A stretch of 64,000 nt of DNA from Chryseobacterium indologenes (GTDB lineage: Bacteria > Bacteroidota > Bacteroidia > Flavobacteriales > Weeksellaceae), in assembly GCA_016025055.1 (NCBI GenBank), contig CP065590.1:4588001-4652000 (forward strand), given 5' to 3'. Below the pieces are notes generated by a model. The model was not told the origin of the DNA. It did not search any database and worked only from the letters and a program-made list of their open reading frames with translations. Made by a program: the position numbers and the translations under genes. Position 1 is the stretch's first letter. Each line of letters opens with the position of its first letter. Below, piece by piece: positions 47,315 through 55,543 of this stretch.

Positions 47315-50173
47315 TTACATATAAGCTTCAATCGGCTCACACGTACATACTAAGTTTCTGTCTCCGTATGCTTCATCTACTCTTGATACAGAAGCAAAGA
47401 ATTTGTGATCTCTTACCCACTCCAGCGGATAAGCAGCCTTTTCTCTGCTGTATGGTTTATCCCAGGAATCTGAGATCACCAGTTGTTCTGTATGCGGTGC
47501 ATTTTTCAATACGTTGTTTGCAGCATCTGCTTCTCCGTTGGCAATTTCATCGATTTCCTTTTTGATGGAGATCAACGCTTCTGCAAAACGGTCGATTTCA
47601 GATTTGCTTTCAGACTCTGTAGGCTCAATCATCAGCGTTCCTGCAACCGGGAAAGAAACTGTAGGAGCATGGAATCCATAATCCATCAGTCTTTTAGCCA
47701 CATCTGCCACCTCAATTCCTAAAGATTTGAACTGACGGAAATCTACGATACATTCGTGGGCAACTCGTCCGTTCTCGTTTGAATATAAGATAGGGAAATG
47801 TTGTGCCAATAATGCTTTCAGATAATTGGCGTTCATAATGGCATGTCCTGTGGCTTTTTTCAGCCCATCTGTTCCTAACATTTTGATATAAGCATAAGAA
47901 ATGTTAAGAATCAATCCTGAACCGTATGGTGCCGCAGAAATACCGTCGATAGCTTCTTTTGATCCTATTTTGATATTCGCGTTAGAAGGAAGGAATGGCA
48001 CCAGGTGCTTGGCAACACAGATAGGACCTACTCCAGGACCTCCTCCTCCGTGAGGAATTGCAAATGTTTTGTGAAGGTTTAAGTGGCAAACGTCTGCCCC
48101 AATGTTACCAGGACTTGTAAATCCTACCTGAGCGTTCATATTGGCACCGTCCATATATACCTGTCCGCCGTGTTCGTGGATCAGATTTGTAATTTCTTTA
48201 ATATTCGCATCAAAGAATCCGTACGTAGACGGATATGTGATCATTACAGCAGATAAATTTTCTGAATGCTGTTCTGCTTTAGTTTTTAGATCTTCGAAAT
48301 CGATTTCCCCGTTTTCAAGGTTTTTAACGACTACGATTTTCATTCCTGCCATAGCTGCAGAAGCAGGGTTTGTTCCGTGAGCAGACTGAGGGATCAGTAC
48401 TACATTTCTGTGGTGGTCGCCTCTTGAAATATGGTACTCCCTGATCACCATTAATCCTGCATATTCCCCTTGTGCTCCAGAGTTTGGCTGCAATGAAGTT
48501 CCTGCAAAGCCGGTGATGGTAGCCAGATCTTTTTCAAGCTCAGCAATCATTTGCTGGTAGCCTCCTGCCTGATCAACCGGTACAAACGGGTGAACACTTC
48601 CCCAATCTGCCCATGAAAGAGGCAACATTTCTGTAGCAGCGTTCAGTTTCATCGTACAAGATCCTAAAGAGATCATGGAATGCGTCAATGATAAATCTTT
48701 TCTCTCAAGACGCTTGATGTAACGCATCAATTCTGTCTCTGTATGATATTTGTTGAATACCTGCTCGGTAAGAATTTCGTCTTTTCTTAAGTTTTCTTCC
48801 GGAATGCTGTATCCTTCTTTGATTTCTAATTTGAAAGCCTGTTTATCTTTAAACTGAGCAAAAGAGGTCATCAGATAGTTTAACTTCTCTAATGTTGTAC
48901 TTTCGTTAATTGCGATACTTACAACTCCTTCAGTAAAGTAGTTAAGGTTGATTTTATGATCCTGCATCATTCTCATCAATCTTCCTTTTTCCTCTTCAGA
49001 AATGATAATTTTTACCGTATCAAAAATCGGTTCTTCAGCTGTTTCATATCCTAACGCTTTAAGGCCATTTTTCAAAGCATTGGCTTTAAAGTGAATCTGA
49101 TCAGCAATATAGTTCAATCCTTTTGGGCCGTGGTATACAGCATACATTCCAGCCATTACTGCCAAAAGAACCTGAGCTGTACAGATATTGGAAGTAGCTC
49201 TTTCTCTTTTAATGTGCTGCTCTCTTGTCTGTAAAGCCATTCTCAATGCACGTTTTCCGTACATATCCTGAGAAACTCCGATAATTCTTCCCGGAATATC
49301 TCTTTTGTAATCTTCTTTACAAGCAAAGAACGCTGCGTGAGGACCTCCGTACCCTAATGGGATACCAAATCTCTGGCTTGTTCCTACTGCACAGTCAGCA
49401 CCCATCTCAGCAGGAGACTTAAGCTTCACCAATGCCATCGGATCACAAGCTACCGCTACCTGAAGGTCTGATTTTTTATATTCTACGATATTTTCAGTAT
49501 AGTCAAGAACGATTCCGTTTTTTCCAGGGTACTGTAATAAAACTCCGTAGTAAGAACCGTCAAACTGATGCGTTTTGTGATCACCGATCACCACTTCGAT
49601 TCCTAATCCTTCTGCTTTTGTTTTTAATACAGAAACGGTTTGAGGTAATACAAGGTCAGAAATGAAGAATTTGTTGGCGTCAGCTTTTTTCTGATCTTTT
49701 GTCCTGTTGTTGAAGAACATGTGCATTGCTTCTGCTGCTGCAGTAGATTCATCCAATAAGGATGCATTTGCCAATGCAAAGCCTGTAAGGTCACAAACTA
49801 CCGTCTGGAAATTAAGAAGAGCTTCCAGTCTTCCCTGTGCAATTTCCGCCTGGTATGGAGTGTATGCCGTATACCAGCTTGGGTTTTCAAAGATATTTCT
49901 CTGAATCGCTGAAGGCAAGAGTGTATTATGGTATCCAAACCCGATATAACTCGTGTAATCAACATTTTTTGATGCCAATTCTTTTGAGTGGTTCAGCATT
50001 TCATATTCTGAAAAGGCTTCCGAGATCTCAAGATCTTGTTCTAAGCGGATAGAAGAAGGAATGGTTTGAGAAATTAACTCTTCAATACTAGAAACGCCAA
50101 GTTTTTCCAACATCGCCTGTTTATCGGCTTCATTAAGGGAAATGTGACGGCTCACAAACTGTTCTGTATTCAT
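47315..50173 (-). CDS. gcvP: Glycine dehydrogenase (decarboxylating), P-protein of the glycine cleavage system
   Basis: A full-length 952-residue single-chain P-protein. It uses pyridoxal phosphate to decarboxylate glycine and load the aminomethyl group onto the lipoyl H-protein. The N-terminal half opens RHISLNEADKQAMLEKLGV and contains YHNTLLPSAIQRN and YTPYQAEIAQGRLEALLNFQ. The C-terminal half holds SMISLGSCTMKLNAA, the PLP Lys in LNLHKTFAIPHGGGGPG, and FLPS near 680. Length and layout are those of the homodimeric type. No gcvT or gcvH is adjacent, which is common in this phylum. Its terminator lies at 47260. Confidence 0.97.
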   Translation of the reverse strand: MNTEQFVSRHISLNEADKQAMLEKLGVSSIEELISQTIPSSIRLEQDLEISEAFSEYEMLNHSKELASKNVDYTSYIGFGYHNTLLPSAIQRNIFENPSWYTAYTPYQAEIAQGRLEALLNFQTVVCDLTGFALANASLLDESTAAAEAMHMFFNNRTKDQKKADANKFFISDLVLPQTVSVLKTKAEGLGIEVVIGDHKTHQFDGSYYGVLLQYPGKNGIVLDYTENIVEYKKSDLQVAVACDPMALVKLKSPAEMGADCAVGTSQRFGIPLGYGGPHAAFFACKEDYKRDIPGRIIGVSQDMYGKRALRMALQTREQHIKRERATSNICTAQVLLAVMAGMYAVYHGPKGLNYIADQIHFKANALKNGLKALGYETAEEPIFDTVKIIISEEEKGRLMRMMQDHKINLNYFTEGVVSIAINESTTLEKLNYLMTSFAQFKDKQAFKLEIKEGYSIPEENLRKDEILTEQVFNKYHTETELMRYIKRLERKDLSLTHSMISLGSCTMKLNAATEMLPLSWADWGSVHPFVPVDQAGGYQQMIAELEKDLATITGFAGTSLQPNSGAQGEYAGLMVIREYHISRGDHHRNVVLIPQSAHGTNPASAAMAGMKIVVVKNLENGEIDFEDLKTKAEQHSENLSAVMITYPSTYGFFDANIKEITNLIHEHGGQVYMDGANMNAQVGFTSPGNIGADVCHLNLHKTFAIPHGGGGPGVGPICVAKHLVPFLPSNANIKIGSKEAIDGISAAPYGSGLILNISYAYIKMLGTDGLKKATGHAIMNANYLKALLAQHFPILYSNENGRVAHECIVDFRQFKSLGIEVADVAKRLMDYGFHAPTVSFPVAGTLMIEPTESESKSEIDRFAEALISIKKEIDEIANGEADAANNVLKNAPHTEQLVISDSWDKPYSREKAAYPLEWVRDHKFFASVSRVDEAYGDRNLVCTCEPIEAYM

Positions 50174-50643
50174 TTTTATTTATTAGATTTTGTTTGTAAA
50201 AAGATGTGTAAAATTACAATTTTTTACATGATTGTACAACAGCTTACCTCGACCGTCTATGGAAGGGGAAAACTAAACTTATCTTTTCACAATAAGTGTT
50301 AAAATTCGATTCATTTATTTCAAAAATTAAATTGATTTTATAAACAATAACAACCGATATCAAATATTTATTACTGATAAAACATTAAATATTTAGTTGA
50401 AAATATTACAAAATATTCAATGAACTTAAAAATATTACGAAAAACGCTTATAAAATAATTTTGTAGTTTTACTTCACTATTAAGAGAATAAAATAACTTA
50501 AAAAAGAAAGAATACCAGAGTGTATGATAAACATACTCTCCCTATTGGTACGACTTACAATCATTATTTTTCGAATATAAACTAATACCATAAACCCAAT
50601 ATGTATGAGAATATAAAATAAGTTTGACAGAGAAGACCTTTAC
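50174..50643. promoter_or_regulatory. Divergent intergenic region between gcvP and the porin, with TAATTTTG box
   Basis: About 470 AT-rich bases. TAATTTTG at 50456-50463 (plus strand) fits TAnnTTTG and would leave a leader of about 170 nt before the porin ATG. I see no riboswitch fold for glycine and no other clear element. Confidence 0.4.
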
Positions 50644-51827
50644 ATGAAGAAAAAAACACAAAGCAGGCTGATCGCCTTACTCCTATCCGCGTTACTCCCT
50701 TACTCCAAAATTTCAGGTCAGATAACCCTCACTACTCTCCGGTCGGAAGACCGCAATCCATGGGATCTCTATGTACAGGGATTTATCCAGACTGATATTA
50801 TGCTCAATTTCCAGGAGATAAAAGTAAAAGACGGTTTTGTTTCACATTCTATAGAAATTCCCCAGCGTAATAATGTAAGCAGTAACTTGAGTATCAAACA
50901 GTCCCAGATCGGGTTAGGAATCAAAGAAAAAAATAAAGATAGGCACCATTCTCTTTCTGCTTATGTTGAAATAGATTTTTATGGTCCCAACGGAAGTACC
51001 GCACCTCGTTTCAGACAAGGATATGTACAGTGGAACAAATGGCTTATAGGACAAACCTGGAGCAATTTTTCTGATCTTGACATTTTTCCGAATATATTTG
51101 ATTTTGTTCCGCCAAACGCTTTGATTTTTACCAGAAGGATACAGGTGAGATACACAAGTACGGTATCACGAAAAGGAAGTTTATCATTATCTCTGGAGGA
51201 TCCTAATACGCCGAGCATCACACTGCCGGCAGATTCATTAGAATGGAAAAAGAAAGCGGTCATTCCCAACATTACAGCCTTATACCGGTACGGAGATGAA
51301 AAAAATTATATCAAGGCAGGCGCAATACTCTCTCCGATAAGCTATGAAATGAAGCCCCTGCCACAGGATAATTACCAAACCCGAACAATAGTAGGCTGGG
51401 GGTCATGGTTTCAGGGAAACTTTTCCTGGACAAAGGGAATATTATCAGTCTTCAAAGCTCTTTCGGGAAAGGCTTTTCTACCAATAACAGTAATTTAAAT
51501 GAAGAGAAATATGACGCTGTTCCTGATCCTTCCGATGGCAACCTTTTAAAAACATTGAGCATGTTCAACATTGTCGGCATTTATGAGCATTGGTGGACTC
51601 CCAAATGGAGCTCTGTGGTTTTCGTGAGCCATTCGAATATGGGAAATGAATCCTTCATTCCCAAAAATATGACAAAAAATTTCCAGAACATCGGAATGAA
51701 TATTGTTTTTCATCCGCATAAAAAAGTAAGAATGGGAATTGAGACCAACTATGGAAGAAGACAAAATTTTGCCAATGAGAGTGCCGATGCGTGGAGAATC
51801 CAGGCATCAACATCAGTGAAATTTTAG
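50644..51827 (+). pseudogene. DcaP-like outer-membrane porin, one frameshift
   Basis: The ATG at 50644 opens a Lys-rich signal (MKKKTQSRLIALLLSALLPY). The frame is lost near a T3 (51409-51411; four needed), where WGSWFSGKLFLDKGN restores it. Repaired length is 394 residues. Landmarks are the WDLYVQGFIQTDIMLNF strand, SLSAYVEIDFYGPNGS, PRFRQGYVQW and LIGQTWSNFSDLDIFPN, typical of the DcaP family of trimeric outer-membrane channels, and a C-terminal Phe (ASTSVKF). Such porins take up anionic small molecules. The shift could instead lie in the preceding G5 run. It is monocistronic with a long leader. Confidence 0.8.
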
Positions 51828-51921
51828 TACCGTTTGCCAGATGTAGAGGGGCATTCAAATGCTATTGATCAGGTTTTAAGAAAATTATGAAATTTTATTA
51901 ATTATATTTATTCTAAATTAA

Positions 51922-51929
51922 TATATTTG
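51922..51929 (+). promoter_or_regulatory. Candidate promoter box TATATTTG
   Basis: Matches TAnnTTTG. It is only 5 bases before the small-protein ATG. Confidence 0.4.
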
Positions 51930-51933
51930 CAGC

Positions 51934-52086
51934 ATGAATATGATTGTCCCGTTTAAAGTTCCGCCTTTGGCTCCTGCATACTCATTCAACAATGAAGATA
52001 TGTTTTGCGAAAAGAAATCCTGCTGCAAAAAATTCAAGAAAGGAAAAAGATGTAAAAAATGTCCCGGAAGAAAGAAAATGGCCTAA
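51934..52086 (+). CDS. Small Cys/Lys-rich protein (50 residues), hypothetical
   Basis: A complete small gene: ATG at 51934, TAA ending 52086. The first half is hydrophobic-neutral (VPFKVPPLAPAYSFNNEDMF); the second is basic with CEKKSCCKKF and RCKKCPGRKK, five cysteines in CxxxCC...CxxC form, which could bind zinc or an iron-sulfur cluster or nucleic acid. A TATATTTG box (51922-51929) lies 5 bases before the ATG, so the transcript may be almost leaderless or begin at the second ATG (51940). I know of no characterised family. It is convergent with the J-domain gene, ending 2 bases before that gene's stop. Confidence 0.65.
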   Translation: MNMIVPFKVPPLAPAYSFNNEDMFCEKKSCCKKFKKGKRCKKCPGRKKMA

Positions 52087-52087
52087 A

Positions 52088-52735
52088 CTAGCTGAAAGTT
52101 TTTATTAAAAAATAAATGGCAATTGCCAGGATAATTATTCCCCAAAACAGCATAATAATCTTTGGCTGACCGGTGCGGTTAAATGCTGTCCTGGGCTGTG
52201 ACTTAAACACCTCATCCACGTTGCTTTTCAATTTTTCGGCATCGTTTTCAAAAACTTCGGTAATGGTAATGCCCTGCACAACGGTTTTGTGCAAAAGAGA
52301 ATTGGTGGCATGAAGCAGCAGCTGAAATTTCCCGCCTTTGAATTCCGTTATCTTAAATCTCCTTTCTCCATAAGGTTTTTCCAATCCAAAAGGTAAGACT
52401 TTTACCACATCGGCATTGCTCGTCTGCCAACTGATAATGATCTCCTCTCCTTTTTTAGCATGAATTTTATTTGACGTAAAAGTTTTGATGGACGGCGGAA
52501 TATTGTATCGGAAACTTTTCTGATGACTTTCCAAATTCTGATCATACGAATGTCTTCTCGCCCTATCACTCAATGTTTCATAAGCCTCCTGAATTTCTCG
52601 GAAACGGTCTGCAAAAAACTCATCATTTTCATTTTTATCGGGATGGTATTTTAAAGAAAGCTTCCGATAGGCCTTTTTGATGTCTTCTTCTGAAGCATCC
52701 TGCGATATACCGAGAAAATAGTAGTAATCTTTCAT
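52088..52735 (-). CDS. J-domain (DnaJ-like) membrane-anchored protein
   Basis: A 215-residue protein from the ATG at 52735, where the J-domain begins [20 protein letters not shown]; the 21 residues that an earlier start would add are Lys-rich and not conserved. The HPD motif is in [15 protein letters not shown]. After a linker comes a beta-rich middle region ([20 protein letters not shown]) and a C-terminal membrane helix ([19 protein letters not shown]). J-domains stimulate Hsp70 ATPase. The C-terminal anchor suggests recruitment of DnaK to the inner membrane. The gene is convergent with the small Cys-rich gene. Confidence 0.88.
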   Translation of the reverse strand: MKDYYYFLGISQDASEEDIKKAYRKLSLKYHPDKNENDEFFADRFREIQEAYETLSDRARRHSYDQNLESHQKSFRYNIPPSIKTFTSNKIHAKKGEEIIISWQTSNADVVKVLPFGLEKPYGERRFKITEFKGGKFQLLLHATNSLLHKTVVQGITITEVFENDAEKLKSNVDEVFKSQPRTAFNRTGQPKIIMLFWGIIILAIAIYFLIKTFS

Positions 52736-53077
52736 TGAACAAGACAAAAATAAGGATTTATTTTTCTTTTTGCTTTGTGTTTTCCGTAAAATAGCCACTG
52801 TTTCAAAATTTATAATAAATTAAATTATTGGAAAACAAAATGGCGCAAAGAGCATTGAGAAGCTCATGGTTTAAGATAAAAAGATTTTATCTGTAATAAA
52901 TTGTGTTGGGTTACAATATGCCCACGAGCACACGGATTATTTATGGGTCTATTTGTGGCGACAAACATGGGAAAAATGGTTTGATTTCCTAAGTTTTTGA
53001 ATTGGTCTATGTCTCTTTTGCATATCTTCAACCAATGGTTCTATCCCTGATAAATTCATTAGCCATGAAACCAGGAG
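52736..53077. other. Intergenic region, no gene
   Basis: It holds the J-domain gene's promoter region and about 280 bases without a convincing gene or clear terminator for the hydrolase upstream. The start GGCGCAAAGAGC resembles degenerate intergenic repeats of this genus; that is a guess. Confidence 0.3.
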
Positions 53078-53725
53078 TTACTTGCTATATATCCATTCTT
53101 TTGTGGGAACAATCCATGCATCAAGGGCTTTGAATAAGAAACCATGTTTCAGTCCGGTATTTAGCTCAATCTCTTTAAAATCTTTGATATTCGATCTGAT
53201 GAATCTCTGTTCCTGAGATAACGGAACATGGCCGTCATCTGATTTTTCCGTGATAGAAAGTATTTTTCCATACAGTCTGAAATTAGGATCTTTTTCTAAA
53301 GAATCATCTTTAAAACTGGCTCCTACAAAAACAAATCTAAGCCCCGGATTTTTTTGATAAAAGGAAACATATTGTGCAATATAACCGCCCTGAGAGGTCC
53401 CGACAACCGTAATATTTTCAGCTTTAACGCCTTTTTTTATAAGACGATCAATCTGCTTTTTTATTTTCATAGCATATAATGCGGGATCCGTATTAGGCTT
53501 TCTCTTTTCAAAAAGAATAACGTTACTGCTGTCCTTCAATTGATGAAGTACTTTTTCATATTCCACAATGCCATATTTAGGATGCGCTTCATCGGCTGAA
53601 TGATCTTCCAGAAATTTGTTGTGCAAAAAGAAAATATATCGCATTTGTTTCACACCGGATTTCTGGCCATACAAGGCTATCGAAAAAAGGGCGAGTATGA
53701 TGATAAAAATATTCTTCGTTGTCAT
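53078..53725 (-). CDS. Secreted alpha/beta hydrolase
   Basis: A 215-residue exported enzyme. Signal peptide MTTKNIFIIILALFSIALYG, then an alpha/beta hydrolase fold with nucleophile Ser in VVGTSQGGYIAQYVS (GxSxG; near residue 112) and a candidate His in LNTGLKHGFLFK (near 194); Asp in SDDGHVPLSQ is a possible acid. The length is short and the lid is small, as in serine esterases with esterified or small substrates. The substrate is unknown. It stands alone. Confidence 0.82.
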   Translation of the reverse strand: MTTKNIFIIILALFSIALYGQKSGVKQMRYIFFLHNKFLEDHSADEAHPKYGIVEYEKVLHQLKDSSNVILFEKRKPNTDPALYAMKIKKQIDRLIKKGVKAENITVVGTSQGGYIAQYVSFYQKNPGLRFVFVGASFKDDSLEKDPNFRLYGKILSITEKSDDGHVPLSQEQRFIRSNIKDFKEIELNTGLKHGFLFKALDAWIVPTKEWIYSK

Positions 53726-53806
53726 GATAATATACTAAGAAACAAATTTAGTATTTAATCTATAGATTTTCCTGTTCAATCTTGTAAACCTTAGTATTTG
53801 CATAAA

Positions 53807-53846
53807 AAATTCCGGCTCGGAAGCGAAGCTTCCCGAGCCGGAATTT
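53807..53846 (-). terminator. Stable terminator hairpin of the sigma-factor operon
   Basis: AAATTCCGGCTCGGAAGC (53807-53824) pairs with its complement (53828-53846) around GAA; one extra C in the right arm is bulged. Minus strand T6 follows. It lies 8 bases after the stop at 53854. Confidence 0.8.
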
Positions 53847-53853
53847 AACAATT

Positions 53854-54129
53854 TCATTTAGTTTTGCCTCTATTATGCTTCGCAGGTATTGTCTTTTCTG
53901 CAGCATCTTGATGCAAATTCTTTTTGAATTTCCCTTTCAGTTCCTGATAATCCTCATCGTTCATTTCTCTGATTTTATCGGCTAATCCGAATGGTGACTT
54001 TTCTTTGATTCCGTATTCCTCAAAAATACCTTTGATAAATCTTTTTCTTTGGGCTGCTTTTTTAGCCATCAAAGCTACACCCACAACGGCCAGTGCTCCA
54101 AGAGCTCCTTTTAATGCTGAATTTTTCAT
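53854..54129 (-). CDS. Small hypothetical protein, third gene of the sigma operon
   Basis: A 91-residue protein with a hydrophobic N-terminus (ALKGALGALAVVGVALMAKK, one membrane helix) and a polar helical rest: FIKGIFEEYGIKEKSPFGLA, EMNDEDYQELKGKFKKN, and a basic tail. It follows the membrane protein gene on the same strand with a 91-bp gap. I recognise no family. The layout of one membrane segment and a long cytoplasmic helix is like small regulators of sigma factors, but this is a guess. Confidence 0.65.
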   Translation of the reverse strand: MKNSALKGALGALAVVGVALMAKKAAQRKRFIKGIFEEYGIKEKSPFGLADKIREMNDEDYQELKGKFKKNLHQDAAEKTIPAKHNRGKTK

Positions 54130-54220
54130 TTTTTCAAAATTTTAAATTTTACTACTTTTTGTTTTTTATAGAGACGAATGAATTTCAATTTTACTTTACT
54201 ACTTCTTTAAAATTTTCAAA

Positions 54221-54553
54221 TTATTCGTTATTTCTGTTGAAGAATCCTCCGGAACATTTATTTCTCCAGACTTCTTTGAACTTTTCTCTTTCTTCGGGAG
54301 ACCACGATCTCATTTTTTCTCTCATCTTTCTTTCCTTAAAATCTCTCATCCCTTTCCCGAAATGGAAACCTCCGAAAAGAATTTTACTTAAGATCAGGAT
54401 TCCCATTGCCTGCCAGAATGTGATTGCCTTTACCCCTAATATTTCAGGAAGCAGACAGTTCCAAAGCGACATTACAATCCATGTAACGGCAGCTAAGATC
54501 AACGGTGGACACAACAATAAAAAAATCCAGCCTTTTTTGTGTTTATGATTCAT
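54221..54553 (-). CDS. Small membrane protein, second gene of the sigma operon
   Basis: A 110-residue inner-membrane protein with two helices (WIFLLLCPPLILAAVTWIV and TFWQAMGILILSKILFGGF) and a positively charged C-terminal helix (KERKMREKMRSWSPEEREKF). It starts 11 bp after the sigma-factor gene, so it is part of the same transcript. Small membrane proteins beside ECF sigma factors are often anti-sigma factors; this one has no zinc-binding anti-sigma motif, so I cannot call it one. Confidence 0.72.
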   Translation of the reverse strand: MNHKHKKGWIFLLLCPPLILAAVTWIVMSLWNCLLPEILGVKAITFWQAMGILILSKILFGGFHFGKGMRDFKERKMREKMRSWSPEEREKFKEVWRNKCSGGFFNRNNE

Positions 54554-54564
54554 AATTTCTTTTT

Positions 54565-55142
54565 CTAACTTTTTAAATCTTCGTATAACTTTCTCAATCT
54601 GTTTCTCAAATGCTTCACAGCATAATTTTTCCTGCTGATAATGGTCTTAATGTTTTCTCCCTGTTCATCGGCTATTTCCTGGAGGGTTTTGTCATTCAGT
54701 TCATTTTCTACGTAGACAAGCCTTTGTTTTTCGGGAAGTTCATCAAGTGCTTCAAACAGTTTTTTCCAGATCTCATCCTGAAACATTTTGACCTCCGGTC
54801 CGGCACTATCGTCCATCAATAAAATATCTTTGATGGAGAAGCTTCCGTCTTCATCCTCATAGACAAAATCTTCAAGATTTTCTGTTTTCTTTTACGGTAA
54901 CGGTCGGTAATCTTATTTGCCGTCACTCTATATAGCCAGCCTCCTACATTCACAATCTCAGAAAGATTGGTAAGACTGCTGAACTGATACCACACCTCCT
55001 GCAGAATATCTTCCGCATCCTCCGTGTTTTTCACTTTAGGACGAATATAGGACATCAGCTTCCCTCCGTAGTTGGAAACGGTTTGTGAGATGATACTTTC
55101 TTTCTCCTTCTGTGGCATTGTTATTTTTTCGACAACCTCCAT
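54565..55142 (-). pseudogene. ECF-type RNA polymerase sigma factor, one frameshift
   Basis: Adding one base to T4 at 54885-54888 joins the two frames to 192 residues. Region 2 carries NTEDAEDILQEVWYQF (core binding and -10 recognition) and WLYRVTANKITDRYRK; region 4 carries LDELPEKQRLVYVENEL and LQEIADEQGENIKTIISRKN, the -35 recognition HTH. The repaired linker reads RKRKTENLEDFVYEDEDGSF. ECF sigma factors respond to extracytoplasmic or other signals. The two downstream genes (54221 and 53854) form its operon and are candidate regulators. Confidence 0.9.
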
Positions 55143-55490
55143 ACTGCTATGACGGCTATCCTTTTGGTTTTACTTTAATAAATTTAAAATATTTTTCTTA
55201 CAATTCAATTTTTCTTTTATCCATAAGCTTTTCTATTTGCATTATGCCATCAGCTCTGCCACTTTGTGTGGTTCCAACTTACTGATATTTTTTGCTGGAC
55301 AATTGCGGAGACGCAGGAGTTCGTCAACTTTTCGCAGAGTTTTAAAGGCAAGAAAATCAAATATTCTCCGTAAGAACTGCATTATCAAACTTCTGCCGGT
55401 TAATAAGACAGGCTGTTTTTAATGAATATCTGCAAAATCCATGAAATCTGCGGGAGATCATAAGCTAAGATTGCTTTGCCCGCAATGATA
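55143..55490. other. Intergenic region between the sigma operon and S9 peptidase, repeat-like, no gene
   Basis: About 350 bases with no convincing gene. Stretches such as TTGCGGAGACGCAGGAG, CGCAGAGTTTTAAAGGC and GAAATCTGCGGGAG look like the intergenic repeats common in this genus; to be confirmed against a genome. Confidence 0.35.
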
Positions 55491-55521
55491 AAAAAACGGA
55501 AGACATTACTATCTTCCGTTT
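55491..55521 (-). terminator. Terminator of the S9 peptidase gene
   Basis: AAACGGAAGA (55494-55503) pairs with TCTTCCGTTT (55512-55521), 8-nt loop, T6 after it on the minus strand. Confidence 0.85.
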
Positions 55522-55543
55522 ACCAGATTAACAATTATCTGTT

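Noticed and set aside
47179..47565. 128-codon plus-strand frame
   Set aside because: Overlaps the micro-lipoprotein, the terminator and the gcvP end on the opposite strand; a shadow.
55237..55422. 61-codon plus-strand frame
   Set aside because: Composition of random sequence (Arg/Ser run), no homology sense; lies in a repeat-like tract.
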